From assembly GCA_017621205.1 (NCBI GenBank), contig JAGATQ010000019.1, forward strand, positions 1-64,000: 64,000 bases of DNA, read 5' to 3'. The stretch comes from Lachnospira sp. GTDB lineage: Bacteria; Bacillota; Clostridia; Lachnospirales; Lachnospiraceae. The notes under the pieces were generated by a model, which saw only the letters and a program-made list of their open reading frames with translations, was not told the origin of the DNA and did not search any database. Below are positions 18,656-28,293 of the stretch, piece by piece (position 1 is the stretch's first letter; each line of letters begins with the position of its first letter). The translations under genes were made by a program, and so were the position numbers.

Positions 18656-18989
18656 CTGACGACACCATCCATATTCCAAATATAATAATCACTGCCCCGA
18701 TGATATTATATAAAGTAACTGTCTCACCAAATAACAAAACAGACCATATTAAATTAATTATCACTACAACGCCCTTACTCGCCATCGCAGTTACTAAAGA
18801 AAAGTCCTTTAACACCTGCTGCCAGATAATGGCATAAACTCCAAGACACGCCACCTCAAGTCCCATAAAAACAAGTACCTTGATAAGCATATCCTGCTGT
18901 GCAGCATATTTTGCACATATTGTTGTCCCGGAATATATGAGAAACGCCCCATATAGTAAACCATATTTCTTAATCTTATTTAGTAGCAT
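18648..18989 (-). CDS. small EmrE/EamA-like membrane protein (probable flippase subunit A)
   Basis: 113 residues, about four membrane helices, with the conserved-looking segment SKGVVVIINLIWSVLLFGE that resembles the third helix and loop of the EmrE/EamA fold. It begins two bases after the glycosyltransferase stop, whose last codons supply the AGAGGA ribosome site. It overlaps the next, similar gene, which suggests a heterodimer. Membrane-located partner of the ArnC/CsbB-like enzyme by context. Confidence 0.8.
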   Translation of the reverse strand: MLLNKIKKYGLLYGAFLIYSGTTICAKYAAQQDMLIKVLVFMGLEVACLGVYAIIWQQVLKDFSLVTAMASKGVVVIINLIWSVLLFGETVTLYNIIGAVIIIFGIWMVSSDG

Positions 18990-18991
18990 CT

Positions 18992-19957
18992 TTATTCCTC
19001 TATCGTTTTTTTCACATCAACCACAGACGATACAATAAAAGCTGGCCGCTTTCTTGCCGCATCATACGCTCTCCAAAGATATTCTGCAATAATACCAAGA
19101 GCAATATTAGTAATACCAAATCCCAATGCAAGAATGCATGCAATTGTGGAATACCCAACCGGAACTGCCGGATTAAGAATCTTATTAACCAGCGTAAAGA
19201 CTCCAATGATAAGTCCCAATATAAAAATCAGAACCCCGATAATACTAACCATACGGATAGGCATAAAGGAAAATGCAACAAAAGAATCAATAAACAGCTT
19301 GATTTTCTTAGAAAATGTCCACTTGGAAACACCTGCTGAACGCTCGTTGTAATCTAGGGAAATCGTACAATTCTTAAAGCCGGCATCCATTATCTGCAAC
19401 ATAATTGAGGAGTTAGATTCAATATTATTATTTAATAAATCAATAATTTTGCGATTGAATACAATATTACTAATTCCGCCAGACGCATAATTGCTCACAG
19501 CATATTTCCTCATCAGAGAAGAATAAATCTTAGAAAAGCATCGATTAGCAGCAGACACCTTTATGGTATTCTTCTCCACATATACTGCATCGTATCCCTC
19601 CATCATCCTCTCATAAGACATCGTTAAAAATTCAAAGGGTTCCTGCAAATCACTTCCCATCCATGTACATATATCATAGCTCGCATGTAATACACCTGCA
19701 CGAATTGCACAATGTGAACCAAAGTTCTTAGAAAATGCAATCATTTTAACCCGGTCAATGTTGGTAAATGCATATTGACTTACTAACTCGCTGGTACAAT
19801 CTGTAGAACCATCATCCACAAAAATAAGCTCCAGTGGGAATGCTATCGTGGCTGCAAATTCATTAACAGCTTTACAATACTGTTCAATTCCTTCTTCCTC
19901 ATTAAGATAGGGTACTACAACCGTCATACCCTTTGTTTTTTCACTTATAGTATTCAA
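18992..19957 (-). CDS. ArnC/CsbB-like polyprenyl-phosphate glycosyltransferase (GT2)
   Basis: 321 residues. A GT-A domain of family 2 (VVVPYLNEEEGIE near residue 13, FVDDGSTDCT near 48, a DLQEPFE acceptor/metal region) is followed by two C-terminal membrane helices (about 235-300) and a short tail, the layout of ArnC, GtrB and CsbB. Such enzymes move a sugar from a nucleotide to undecaprenyl phosphate on the inner face of the membrane. The frame starts with TTG at 19957, spaced eight bases from GAGGG and overlapping the acetyltransferase gene; an ATG at 19927 is the alternative. It precedes two flippase-like genes. Confidence 0.9.
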   Translation of the reverse strand: MNTISEKTKGMTVVVPYLNEEEGIEQYCKAVNEFAATIAFPLELIFVDDGSTDCTSELVSQYAFTNIDRVKMIAFSKNFGSHCAIRAGVLHASYDICTWMGSDLQEPFEFLTMSYERMMEGYDAVYVEKNTIKVSAANRCFSKIYSSLMRKYAVSNYASGGISNIVFNRKIIDLLNNNIESNSSIMLQIMDAGFKNCTISLDYNERSAGVSKWTFSKKIKLFIDSFVAFSFMPIRMVSIIGVLIFILGLIIGVFTLVNKILNPAVPVGYSTIACILALGFGITNIALGIIAEYLWRAYDAARKRPAFIVSSVVDVKKTIEE

Positions 19958-20498
19958 AACGAATTCCCTCTTCTTCCTCTATAACCTCGCCAATTTTTTT
20001 GGCCGGACAACCTGCTACAATAGAATAGTCTTCTACATCTTTGTTTACAAAGCTATGTGCTGCCACAACACAATGCTTCCCTATTGTGACATTACAGGCA
20101 ATCATACTCATAGTTCCAATTACTGTATTATCCTTAATGGTGACAGGACCCTTATCAAATGGATTCTTACCACCAGAAACATAATATTTCGTAGAATCAT
20201 GGGTATATATCATTACTCCTGCATCGATACTGACAAAATCACCAATTGTCAATGATGCCGTGCTTCCCTCCAGCAACGTATAGGGACCAATCCACACATG
20301 GCTTCCTACCTTAATGTTTCCCATTACCACACTACTATCATAAATCGATGACCCCTCACCAAAGCCCAAGTCTCTTGCCTTATCAAAACGATTATAAATA
20401 TATTCACCAGACGGAAGAACACGTCCATAATTCTGAAGCATTTCTTCCCGTCTCATCCTCATTAATATATCAAACTGCTCTGCAAATTCTTTATTCAT
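19941..20498 (-). CDS. hexapeptide-repeat acetyltransferase
   Basis: 185 residues. An N-terminal helical stretch (MNKEFAEQFDIL) precedes a left-handed beta-helix (about 60-165) with IYDSSVVMGNIKVG-type hexapeptides, a His in IYTHDSTK that is the usual catalytic position, and the terminal VAGCPAKKIG. The frame is open far upstream within the epimerase gene, but the ATG at 20498, seven bases past that gene's stop, gives a normal family length. No strong ribosome site is seen, so coupling to the epimerase is likely. It probably N-acetylates the amino sugar made by the enzymes at 20503-23754. Confidence 0.85.
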   Translation of the reverse strand: MNKEFAEQFDILMRMRREEMLQNYGRVLPSGEYIYNRFDKARDLGFGEGSSIYDSSVVMGNIKVGSHVWIGPYTLLEGSTASLTIGDFVSIDAGVMIYTHDSTKYYVSGGKNPFDKGPVTIKDNTVIGTMSMIACNVTIGKHCVVAAHSFVNKDVEDYSIVAGCPAKKIGEVIEEEEGIRFEYYK

Positions 20499-20502
20499 AG
20501 CA

Positions 20503-21459
20503 TCAACCCATATACCAATCCAATGTTTTCTTAATCCCTTGTGTAAAATCAATCTCCGGCTCAAAGCCAAGAAGTTCCTTTGCCCGTTTAGAATCCGCAC
20601 AAAGATTTCTAACATCACTGGTTCTTGCTGGTCTGTGCTCCCACTCACCATCATAATGCATATAATCACAGATACCCTGCAATAAAGAATTAATAGAAAT
20701 ATCCTTGCCAGAACCAAGGTTAATTATCTTCCCTCTGGATTCCTCCTTCTCGTACGCAAGAATCAAACCGCGAACCGTATCTTCCACGTAAATAAAATCT
20801 CTTGTCTGCTCACCATCTCCCTCTACCATTGGCATTCCACCTTCTTTGATTCTTCTGGCAGTCGCAGGAATAATCGCTGCCAGCGAGCCCTGTGCATTCT
20901 GTCTAGGTCCATAATTATTAAATGGACGCACAATGGAAATGTCTAGTCCCAGAACCTTATAAAAGCTGTGGACCATCAGGTCTGCTGCCGCCTTACCCGC
21001 AGCGTAAGGAGTAGTCGGGTCCGTCGGATGATTCTCATCCATCGGTGAATACTGTGCTGTACCATACGCCTCTGAAGAGGAGGTATGAATCAAGGTTTTG
21101 TAAGCACCAACCTTAAGAAGCTCCAATAATGTATTGGCAATCTCCACATTTACCATATAAGCATCAAAAGGATTAAAGAAGGAATAATTTAATGCTATGG
21201 TCGCCATATTAAACACGACTTCAATTTCTTCTTTCTCCATAATTGCCTGAAGCACTCCGAAATTACGGGCATCATCACGATAAAGCACAAAATTATCGTG
21301 TGTTAATGCCTCTTCCAGATTCTCCATCTTACCAAGGAAGAAGTTATCTACACACACTACTTTTGACGCCCCCTTTGCCAGTAGTCCATCACAAAGATGG
21401 CTCCCGATAAAGCCTGCACCACCTGTTACTAATACATTTTTTCCCTTAATATCTGCCAT
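20503..21459 (-). CDS. NAD-dependent nucleotide-sugar epimerase/dehydratase (extended SDR)
   Basis: 318 residues. TGGAGFIGSH at 13-22, SSSEAYGTA near 125 and YAAGKAAAD (YxxxK) near 150 define an active extended short-chain dehydrogenase of the UDP/dTDP-glucose 4,6-dehydratase group; NNYGPRQ near 180 is also typical. It may produce the 4-keto sugar that the neighbouring DegT-type enzyme aminates. Start follows GGAGG by five bases. The product cannot be told more exactly from the sequence; a 4-epimerase is the alternative. Confidence 0.87.
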   Translation of the reverse strand: MADIKGKNVLVTGGAGFIGSHLCDGLLAKGASKVVCVDNFFLGKMENLEEALTHDNFVLYRDDARNFGVLQAIMEKEEIEVVFNMATIALNYSFFNPFDAYMVNVEIANTLLELLKVGAYKTLIHTSSSEAYGTAQYSPMDENHPTDPTTPYAAGKAAADLMVHSFYKVLGLDISIVRPFNNYGPRQNAQGSLAAIIPATARRIKEGGMPMVEGDGEQTRDFIYVEDTVRGLILAYEKEESRGKIINLGSGKDISINSLLQGICDYMHYDGEWEHRPARTSDVRNLCADSKRAKELLGFEPEIDFTQGIKKTLDWYMG

Positions 21460-21492
21460 TGTTTCCTCCTATCACTGCAATAATTCTAACAT

Positions 21493-22716
21493 CTACATCG
21501 CATCTATTTCTTCTCTCATCGTCTGAACAACAAGCCTCTGTTCCTCATCACTCATCTGTATATACAACGGAAGGGTAATGGATAAATGGTCACACGCATA
21601 CGCATTAGGGTAATCCTCCGGAACATACCCATAGGTATTGCGATAATAACCCAACATGTGAACCGCATGTGTTCCCTGACGTGTTGCAATTCCTTTATCC
21701 TCAAGTCTTTGTAGGAGGATATTTCGAAATTCTCCTCCCTCTTTAATACTGGTAAGACCTAACTTTTCTATGTCAAGCATACACACATAGGATTGATAAG
21801 TATGGAAATAACCTTCTGGCACCATCGGAGTAATCAGCTCAGGAAGCTGTGCTTTAATTAGCTCATTATAAAGTGCCGCACGCTTTATCTTCTCCTCAAT
21901 AATATAATCTAATTTCTTTACCTGTTCTAATCCAATTGCACCTTGGATGTCGGTCATACGGTAATTGTATCCCGCCTCATTAAATTCTGGAAGCAAAAAT
22001 CCCTTACCTTGATGTCTTGCATCAGCGGATACTGTACTGCCATGCGTTCTTAACTCCTTCATCCTCTTAGCCAGTGCCGCATCATCTGTCAGGACCATAC
22101 CACCCTCTCCAGTTGTGATAGACTTTCTTGGATGAAAACTAACACACGAAGGATTGCCAAATGCCCCCTGATGGGTTCCGCTTACCATTGCCCCCAATGC
22201 ACATGCCGCATCTTCTACCACTTGTATCTGATACTGCTTTGCCAATTCATTAACCTTATTAATATTGCAGCACAAACCAAATTCATGAACTGGAACAATC
22301 CCCCAAAGTGTATTGCCCGTCTTCTTATTGATATAAGAATCCCCCTTTTTCTCATATTGGTTCTTTAGTATATCTTCCAGATTCTCAATATTAATATTAA
22401 AGGTTTCTCTATAAATATCTACAAATATTGGTGTTGCCCCGGTCTCAACAACGGCATTGGCAGTTGCTACAAAGGTAAATGCCGGAACAATGGCATCCAT
22501 TCCTGCCTTTAGTCCCTTGGCAACCATCGCCAGATGCAAAGCCGAAGTACACGATGTAGTTGCAACACCATAGCCAATTCCCTCATGACCGGCAATTGCT
22601 TCCTCAAACTTGGCAACCATAGGTCCTTGCGCCACCCAGCCGGATGCCAGTGCCTTTTCCACCGCCTTTGCTTCATCATCTGTGAAATACGGAATTGTAA
22701 CAGGTATATTACTCAT
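21493..22716 (-). CDS. DegT/DnrJ/EryC1-family sugar aminotransferase
   Basis: 407 residues, PLP-dependent. The active-site lysine lies in SFHPRKSITTGEGGM near residue 205, and EDAACALGA carries the PLP-nitrogen Asp; this is the perosamine synthase/PglE-like version that aminates C4 of 4-keto-6-deoxy sugars. Together with the dehydratase-like SDR and the acetyltransferase that follow, it fits synthesis of a 4-acetamido-4,6-dideoxy sugar nucleotide, an inference. GGGAGG precedes the ATG. Confidence 0.9.
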   Translation of the reverse strand: MSNIPVTIPYFTDDEAKAVEKALASGWVAQGPMVAKFEEAIAGHEGIGYGVATTSCTSALHLAMVAKGLKAGMDAIVPAFTFVATANAVVETGATPIFVDIYRETFNINIENLEDILKNQYEKKGDSYINKKTGNTLWGIVPVHEFGLCCNINKVNELAKQYQIQVVEDAACALGAMVSGTHQGAFGNPSCVSFHPRKSITTGEGGMVLTDDAALAKRMKELRTHGSTVSADARHQGKGFLLPEFNEAGYNYRMTDIQGAIGLEQVKKLDYIIEEKIKRAALYNELIKAQLPELITPMVPEGYFHTYQSYVCMLDIEKLGLTSIKEGGEFRNILLQRLEDKGIATRQGTHAVHMLGYYRNTYGYVPEDYPNAYACDHLSITLPLYIQMSDEEQRLVVQTMREEIDAM

Positions 22717-22746
22717 GATTCTTCCTCCCTAACAATACTATTACTA

Positions 22747-23754
22747 CTAAGACACCATCGTCTTTTGTGCCCACTCAAGAACCTTCATCACACGAAGAGA
22801 TGCATCCGGACCCGAAAGCGACTGCTCTCCTGTCTGCACACAATTCTCAAAAAACTCCAGACTATTCTGCAGAGAATCTTCAAATTCAATATTGGGTATA
22901 TAGACATCTCCCCGGCGGTTGCGGAAGGCATACTCCATATATTCCTCCATCGGAACCACATCAATTCCGCAATCGTATATCTTAACCTTCTCAATGCTCA
23001 TATCATCAAAAATAACCATTTTCTTAGTACCCGCAATCACAGTCTGGCGAATCTTCAACGGAGATACCCAGCTCGATTTTAAGTGAGCAATAAAATTCTC
23101 ATATTTCATTGTCAGATAGGTCAAGGTCTCCTGATGGCCAAACGGTGTCTCACCAAACGCAGAAAGCTCCTTCGGCTCCATACCGCCAGACAACCAGTCA
23201 ATTACAGCAACATCATGTACTGCCAAATCCATCAACGCATTAACATCTTTCCGGATTGGACCAAGGTTCAACTTCTCCACATCAAAATAAATTAACTCAC
23301 CTAAATCCCCTGCATCATACATCTTCTTAATATAACGATAATATGGATTATAAAGCATAATATGGTCGCAATGTAAGATGACCTTCTTCTCTTCTGCCCT
23401 CGCCTTCAAATTCAAGGAACGTTCTACCGTTGTTGCTAATGGTTTCTCCATAAACACATGCTTTCCGGCAGCCATTGCCCTCATACCAATATCGTAGGTA
23501 TTCTCAGTCTCAGTCGCAATCACAAACGCATCCACAGTGGGGTCGTCCAGAAAGACCTCATAATTCTCACAGACCGCCACTGACTCTGGCAATTCGTTTC
23601 TCGCCTTTTTCATCCTATCTGGCAAAATCTCACAAAGTGCCTTAAACTCAAATTTTTTGGAAGCCACCAATTTCTTAGAAATATTAGCTCCCCAATATCC
23701 ATAGCCAACCTGAATCACTCGTAACATAATAACACACCCATATGTCCCTGACAT
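22747..23754 (-). CDS. Gfo/Idh/MocA-family oxidoreductase
   Basis: 335 residues (326 if it starts at the ATG at 23727, where the Rossmann motif VIQVGYGYWG begins at once). The upstream ATG is closer to an AAAGGA site, though only four bases from it. MEKPLATTVE holds the EKP motif near residue 105, and HDVAVIDWL lies in the catalytic helix. Probably an NAD(P)-dependent dehydrogenase of a sugar or sugar nucleotide. It heads the block followed by aminotransferase, SDR and acetyltransferase, and follows the YfhO gene by 28 bases. Confidence 0.85.
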   Translation of the reverse strand: MSGTYGCVIMLRVIQVGYGYWGANISKKLVASKKFEFKALCEILPDRMKKARNELPESVAVCENYEVFLDDPTVDAFVIATETENTYDIGMRAMAAGKHVFMEKPLATTVERSLNLKARAEEKKVILHCDHIMLYNPYYRYIKKMYDAGDLGELIYFDVEKLNLGPIRKDVNALMDLAVHDVAVIDWLSGGMEPKELSAFGETPFGHQETLTYLTMKYENFIAHLKSSWVSPLKIRQTVIAGTKKMVIFDDMSIEKVKIYDCGIDVVPMEEYMEYAFRNRRGDVYIPNIEFEDSLQNSLEFFENCVQTGEQSLSGPDASLRVMKVLEWAQKTMVS

Positions 23755-23782
23755 ACATTCCTTTCTCTGATTTTATATACAT

Positions 23783-26209
23783 CTAATGTCCTGCAATTGC
23801 ATGAACCTTAGGCTTATACAACCCAACAATTACCAATATAATACCACTAAGCAAACTTATTATGCAACCTAAATACAAGGATTTATTCTTATATACAAAT
23901 TCCACATTATTATCTCCAGCTTCAAGGGCTACTGCCACAAATCCATAGTTAGCCTTTAACACATTGTGTTCCTCACCATTGACATACACCTTCCAATTGT
24001 CATCATAAACAATAGGACAGTATAGAATACGCTTATCTTTATTATTCACCTTAACCTGGACCCTGCTTCCAAAATTAGGGTTAGATACCTCCTCAATCTC
24101 CGAATCTGCTCTCGGACTTATCATATCCACATCGTTCCCCTCTAAACTATTGCCGTCTTCCGGCTTCATATAAAAGTCCTCTGCACTGATTCTGCGATAC
24201 CCCTCTAATTGAACGTTATCTTCAAGTACCACTCCCCGCTCCAATACCTCATCCTTCATCACATTAGTAAGCCCTGCATAGTCCTTCTCCGTAACAAAAC
24301 AGTCCGATAATAATGCACTACTTTTGAAAGAATCATTGCGGAATAAATAAAACCCATTATATTCATCCATTCTTGTCCAGCCTTCATGCTCCCCTTTATG
24401 CATAGAAATAATATACTTTAAACCAAGTATATTGGCAATCGTTGTATCATAAGGTTTACCATAAGCACCAACCGAATAGTTAGCAGAGGATAATATTGTG
24501 GTTCCTGTTATATTCTGACTAAAATATCCAAGGCTCTTACTTAATGTGCTGTTATATGCTGCAAGCGTTCTCGACGGACAAATAAAACCATGTCCATAGT
24601 CAGATGAACCATCTACCCCTGCGTAATCCTTCTCTATTCTATAAAAATTGTCTCCCTCCAGTTTATTAAGCTTGTCAATAAAATGTTCATATTGCGGCAT
24701 CTGATAATATTCTATTTCTTTCTTTTTCATCAGCATCCGGTCTCTATATAGGGAAACCCTGACATCATACATCGTCGGGAGAATAACAACACCAAACAAA
24801 ATAATACAAACGCCACGTCTAAACCATTCCTTTTTTCCATACCAGAGCAGACATTCCGATACTGCTATCAGCACCATGGCAATACAGATAATATAATAAA
24901 TCCTCCTGCTCAAAGCGTTTGAATCATCCAATAATAACCACACTCCAACAAAAGAAATAACAATTGTTACTATACTATTAAACCAGATATTCACTTTTTT
25001 GGCGTATATATCATCAATTGATTCCGCAATACATACCAGCTCCACAGGAAGCAAAACAAAAGCAAATCGAAATTGTATCGAAGTAAACATATTGGTCATT
25101 GATGGAATAAAGGCAAAGCAGGTTGTAAAAATTACAATTGCAAAGATTGCAATACGAACAAGCCGTTCCTTCATCTTTTGTACTGTAAACAGCTTGGTAA
25201 ACTGATGAACAATACAAAAGGGTAAGAGCAAAGAAAAGCAGTAGGGAGTAGTAGAATAATAAATTTTACTTGATGTCCAAATCTCATCATTAATTAACCC
25301 CTCTATATTCGCAGAATACAAACGTAGAAATCCAGATTTTAAAAATATCCCATCCAGCAATCCAAATGATGCTTTAATATTATCCATCATCGACACTCCA
25401 TCTTCAATTCTTGAAGATACGGTAAGAAGCTGATAACACTGTGGCAGAAAAGAAACCATAGATAAACCGATTGCCGCAAAAACCAATACCAATGTTTTAA
25501 GCAATCTTATAATAACAGTTTTGACTGTATGCTCCCGCATAGAATAACGAATAACACAATAAACCCCTAAACCCAGCAGACTATAGAACATATAATATGG
25601 CCCGATAATGCCCTGCCATGCAAGAACCAGAACCAGTCCTCCCCACTTTTTTTCATTCGCAATATAACGCTCCATCATAATTAATGCAAGCATATAAAGC
25701 ACCGCATAAGTAGCAAAGGAATAGTGCTGCCCGGTAATAAACAAATATCCACAGAATGCAAGAACCGTTCCTCCAAATACTGCACTTTTTTTAGAGAACT
25801 TTAGCATCCTCAAATATTTCACACCAAACAATCCAATGGTAATATTCTTTAGAAACAAAGAATACACAAGCAATAAGCCTACCTTTTGTATTCCTAACAA
25901 AACCCCACCCATAATAACAAACAAACCAAACGGATCGGCTAAAAAAGGAAAATTATCAAAAATAGTAGTACCTGGACCATAGGAAAAATCATACTCACTA
26001 AATCTAAGTCCGGATAACTTATTGACATAGAACTCATAGATAGCAAGATAACTGTGCTTAGTATCATATCCCCAGTCTGAATAGGCAAAAATATAATTAC
26101 CAAAGAGAAATGGTGCATATAAAATAAGCCCAATCATCACAATCGCTGCGAAAGCAACAATATAGGGGGATGTCATTAATTGTCTCAACACATTTTTCCT
26201 TATTTTCAT
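23783..26209 (-). CDS. YfhO-family membrane protein, probable GT-C glycosyltransferase
   Basis: 808 residues with a dozen or more membrane helices and long extracytoplasmic loops. The first loop has FGNYIFAYSDWGYDTKHSY with the acidic residues usual for GT-C enzymes, and the C-terminal region (about 690-775) is a beta-rich domain ending DNWKVYVNGEEH and a last helix. Members of the YfhO family transfer sugars from undecaprenyl phosphate to lipoteichoic acid on the outside of the membrane in some Bacillota, working with a CsbB-type enzyme and a flippase. Both such partners are encoded 4-7 kb downstream in the same direction. GGAGGGG lies ten bases upstream of the ATG. Confidence 0.85.
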   Translation of the reverse strand: MKIRKNVLRQLMTSPYIVAFAAIVMIGLILYAPFLFGNYIFAYSDWGYDTKHSYLAIYEFYVNKLSGLRFSEYDFSYGPGTTIFDNFPFLADPFGLFVIMGGVLLGIQKVGLLLVYSLFLKNITIGLFGVKYLRMLKFSKKSAVFGGTVLAFCGYLFITGQHYSFATYAVLYMLALIMMERYIANEKKWGGLVLVLAWQGIIGPYYMFYSLLGLGVYCVIRYSMREHTVKTVIIRLLKTLVLVFAAIGLSMVSFLPQCYQLLTVSSRIEDGVSMMDNIKASFGLLDGIFLKSGFLRLYSANIEGLINDEIWTSSKIYYSTTPYCFSLLLPFCIVHQFTKLFTVQKMKERLVRIAIFAIVIFTTCFAFIPSMTNMFTSIQFRFAFVLLPVELVCIAESIDDIYAKKVNIWFNSIVTIVISFVGVWLLLDDSNALSRRIYYIICIAMVLIAVSECLLWYGKKEWFRRGVCIILFGVVILPTMYDVRVSLYRDRMLMKKKEIEYYQMPQYEHFIDKLNKLEGDNFYRIEKDYAGVDGSSDYGHGFICPSRTLAAYNSTLSKSLGYFSQNITGTTILSSANYSVGAYGKPYDTTIANILGLKYIISMHKGEHEGWTRMDEYNGFYLFRNDSFKSSALLSDCFVTEKDYAGLTNVMKDEVLERGVVLEDNVQLEGYRRISAEDFYMKPEDGNSLEGNDVDMISPRADSEIEEVSNPNFGSRVQVKVNNKDKRILYCPIVYDDNWKVYVNGEEHNVLKANYGFVAVALEAGDNNVEFVYKNKSLYLGCIISLLSGIILVIVGLYKPKVHAIAGH

Positions 26210-26291
26210 TTTTCCTATGCCCCTCCTTCAGCAAAGAATACTCCACCCAATCATTCTGCTACTTCCCAATTTCTTAACAACATCCATATGT

Positions 26292-27119
26292 TTATTTCCC
26301 CATAATCTTTTTAATCTTACTATTATCTCCATAAATAATTTTGGAATCGTACGGACGCTCTGGAAACACACCATATTCTAAAGCAATATCAAGATTTTTT
26401 TCTTTTATAAATGCCTCTACCCTGTCCTTCAAAGCTACCGGCTCCCCTGTACATACATTGATTACACCAGTAACTTCTTCTTGCGTGCTTGCTGCCACAA
26501 TCTGGGCAGCAAGTTCCTTTATATCGATAAAATCATACTGGTTCGTTCCAGTGGTAAAAGGAAATGTCTTCTTTCCATCTTCTGCTGCCCGCAATAACTT
26601 TGTAAAGATAGAACTGTTTCTGATATCATCACCCAGAATATAATAGGCACGCAGCCAATATAAATTAACATCTGTATTCTGTGTTAAAAGAAGTATCGCC
26701 TGCCTTAGAGCGTTCTTGGCAATTCCATATTGGGAAAGAGGGTTACATGGCGTATTTTCATCTACCTTTCCCTCATAAAATCCAATTTCGTGCATAGTGC
26801 CCATCACAGAAATGTTTTTACAGCCACCATCAATCATATTTTTTAGAAACTCAAAGTGACCGGAAAGATTCTCCATATGCTTAGAGGAATTATGGACAAA
26901 CCCATCCTGCCACGCCAGATGAATGCATAAGTCTGGTCTTTGGGTCATATTATAAATATCCTTCTCACCAGAAAAAATATCTACATCAACAATCTGCGCA
27001 TTATCATTAATTTCCTTATGGTTTAAATCTACCGCCAGCACCTCATGCCCTTTACTAAGCAGATTTCTTACCACATGCTTTCCCATATACCCGGCCGCTC
27101 CAGTTACTAATACACGCAT
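26292..27119 (-). CDS. NAD-dependent epimerase/dehydratase family protein
   Basis: 275 residues. VTGAAGYMGKH at 5-15 is the nucleotide motif; MGTMHEIGFYEG takes the place of the usual catalytic Ser/Thr segment and YGIAKNALR (YxxxK) lies near residue 137. It is shorter than typical sugar-nucleotide epimerases and may be a 4-ketoreductase, as some family members in O-antigen loci are. GGAGG is seven bases before the ATG. Part of the polysaccharide operon; exact sugar unknown. Confidence 0.83.
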   Translation of the reverse strand: MRVLVTGAAGYMGKHVVRNLLSKGHEVLAVDLNHKEINDNAQIVDVDIFSGEKDIYNMTQRPDLCIHLAWQDGFVHNSSKHMENLSGHFEFLKNMIDGGCKNISVMGTMHEIGFYEGKVDENTPCNPLSQYGIAKNALRQAILLLTQNTDVNLYWLRAYYILGDDIRNSSIFTKLLRAAEDGKKTFPFTTGTNQYDFIDIKELAAQIVAASTQEEVTGVINVCTGEPVALKDRVEAFIKEKNLDIALEYGVFPERPYDSKIIYGDNSKIKKIMGK

Positions 27120-27187
27120 TATAATACCTCCATTCTATAACAATCGACTCCATACATATTTTAACTACTAAATTAAATAGTCATTTC

Positions 27188-28243
27188 TTAATTACTTTTT
27201 TTTAATAGCTTTCTGCTCCAATTAATCAATGGTTTTTCAACGAAAAAATAACTAAAGATTGCAAAGCCAATCGTTATTATAACCGCACTCAAATGTAAAA
27301 TAATAAACGGCTCCTGCCAATTATATTTATAATTGAAATAAATAATTAACTGTTGAATAAAAAAACCATATAAAAAGATTCCATATGTCACCTCAAACTT
27401 GGATAATAATTTGGTAATCCAAAATTTATCTATACTGGCAACTCCAAAAACAAAAAACGGAACACATATAAATGTTAATATTGTAATATATGCCTCTGTA
27501 CCAAAGACAAACATAAGTGAAACAAACACTACAACAATTGCATATGCCGGATTAATTTTACTTGATAGCTTTTTATTTTCCTCCAGAATATAAACCATCA
27601 TCCCAATAAAATAAAATGGAACATGTTCAATTAATGGGCCTAGGTCAACCGCATATATCACATAACGGAATTCCGGAAAATAGACATTTTTAATAAATGC
27701 AATAACACAGGCAAACAAGGTAATACTAACGCCAATCTTATAACTTTTTTTACTTAATTTATAATATATTGGCACTAAAAAATACATAAACACCTCAACC
27801 GGCAGACTCCACAAAGAACCGTTTACTGTATTGGGATAAGGATTATTCTCAAATACGCCCGGTAAAACATAATTAATATATAGTCCCATGTTTAGCAAAT
27901 ACTTCCTAAATGCCGGATGTGTAAAATAGTCCTCTGCAGAAAGTGTAGAAATCATTGGACCTATTATCACCGCTGCTACCAACACAAATAGTATCAACGG
28001 AGGAAATATTCTTATTCCTCTCTTAATATAAAAATTTCTTAGTTTCTGGTCACGGGCAAAACTTCCGGTAACCAGATATCCTCCTAATACAAAGAAACAA
28101 TAGATACCTATTTTTTGAATCGGTTTCCACAAAAGCAATGGAGGATTACTCAACATGATGCTATACATATGACCTGTCATTACAAACAGTGCTGCTAACC
28201 ATCTTATCAAACATACATTTTCTAATTTTCTTGTACTTTCCAT
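27188..28243 (-). CDS. acyltransferase family 3 (OafA/YrhL type) membrane protein
   Basis: 351 residues with ten or so membrane helices. The start ENVCLIRWLAALFVMTGH carries the RxxA and the conserved His of integral-membrane acyltransferases, and FFVLGGYLVTGSF the second motif. Such proteins O-acetylate or otherwise acylate polysaccharides at the membrane. There is no extra extracellular SGNH domain. It probably decorates the exported glycan. Confidence 0.9.
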   Translation of the reverse strand: MESTRKLENVCLIRWLAALFVMTGHMYSIMLSNPPLLLWKPIQKIGIYCFFVLGGYLVTGSFARDQKLRNFYIKRGIRIFPPLILFVLVAAVIIGPMISTLSAEDYFTHPAFRKYLLNMGLYINYVLPGVFENNPYPNTVNGSLWSLPVEVFMYFLVPIYYKLSKKSYKIGVSITLFACVIAFIKNVYFPEFRYVIYAVDLGPLIEHVPFYFIGMMVYILEENKKLSSKINPAYAIVVVFVSLMFVFGTEAYITILTFICVPFFVFGVASIDKFWITKLLSKFEVTYGIFLYGFFIQQLIIYFNYKYNWQEPFIILHLSAVIITIGFAIFSYFFVEKPLINWSRKLLKKSN

Positions 28244-28293
28244 GTCTCTGTTCCCTTTTACTTTGTGTCCTAAAGCCCCAATTGTAATGACCT

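Noticed and set aside
20499..20717. Longer N-terminus for the acetyltransferase
   Set aside because: The extra 73 codons lie wholly within the conserved end of the epimerase gene, in another frame, and give a sequence unlike the family.
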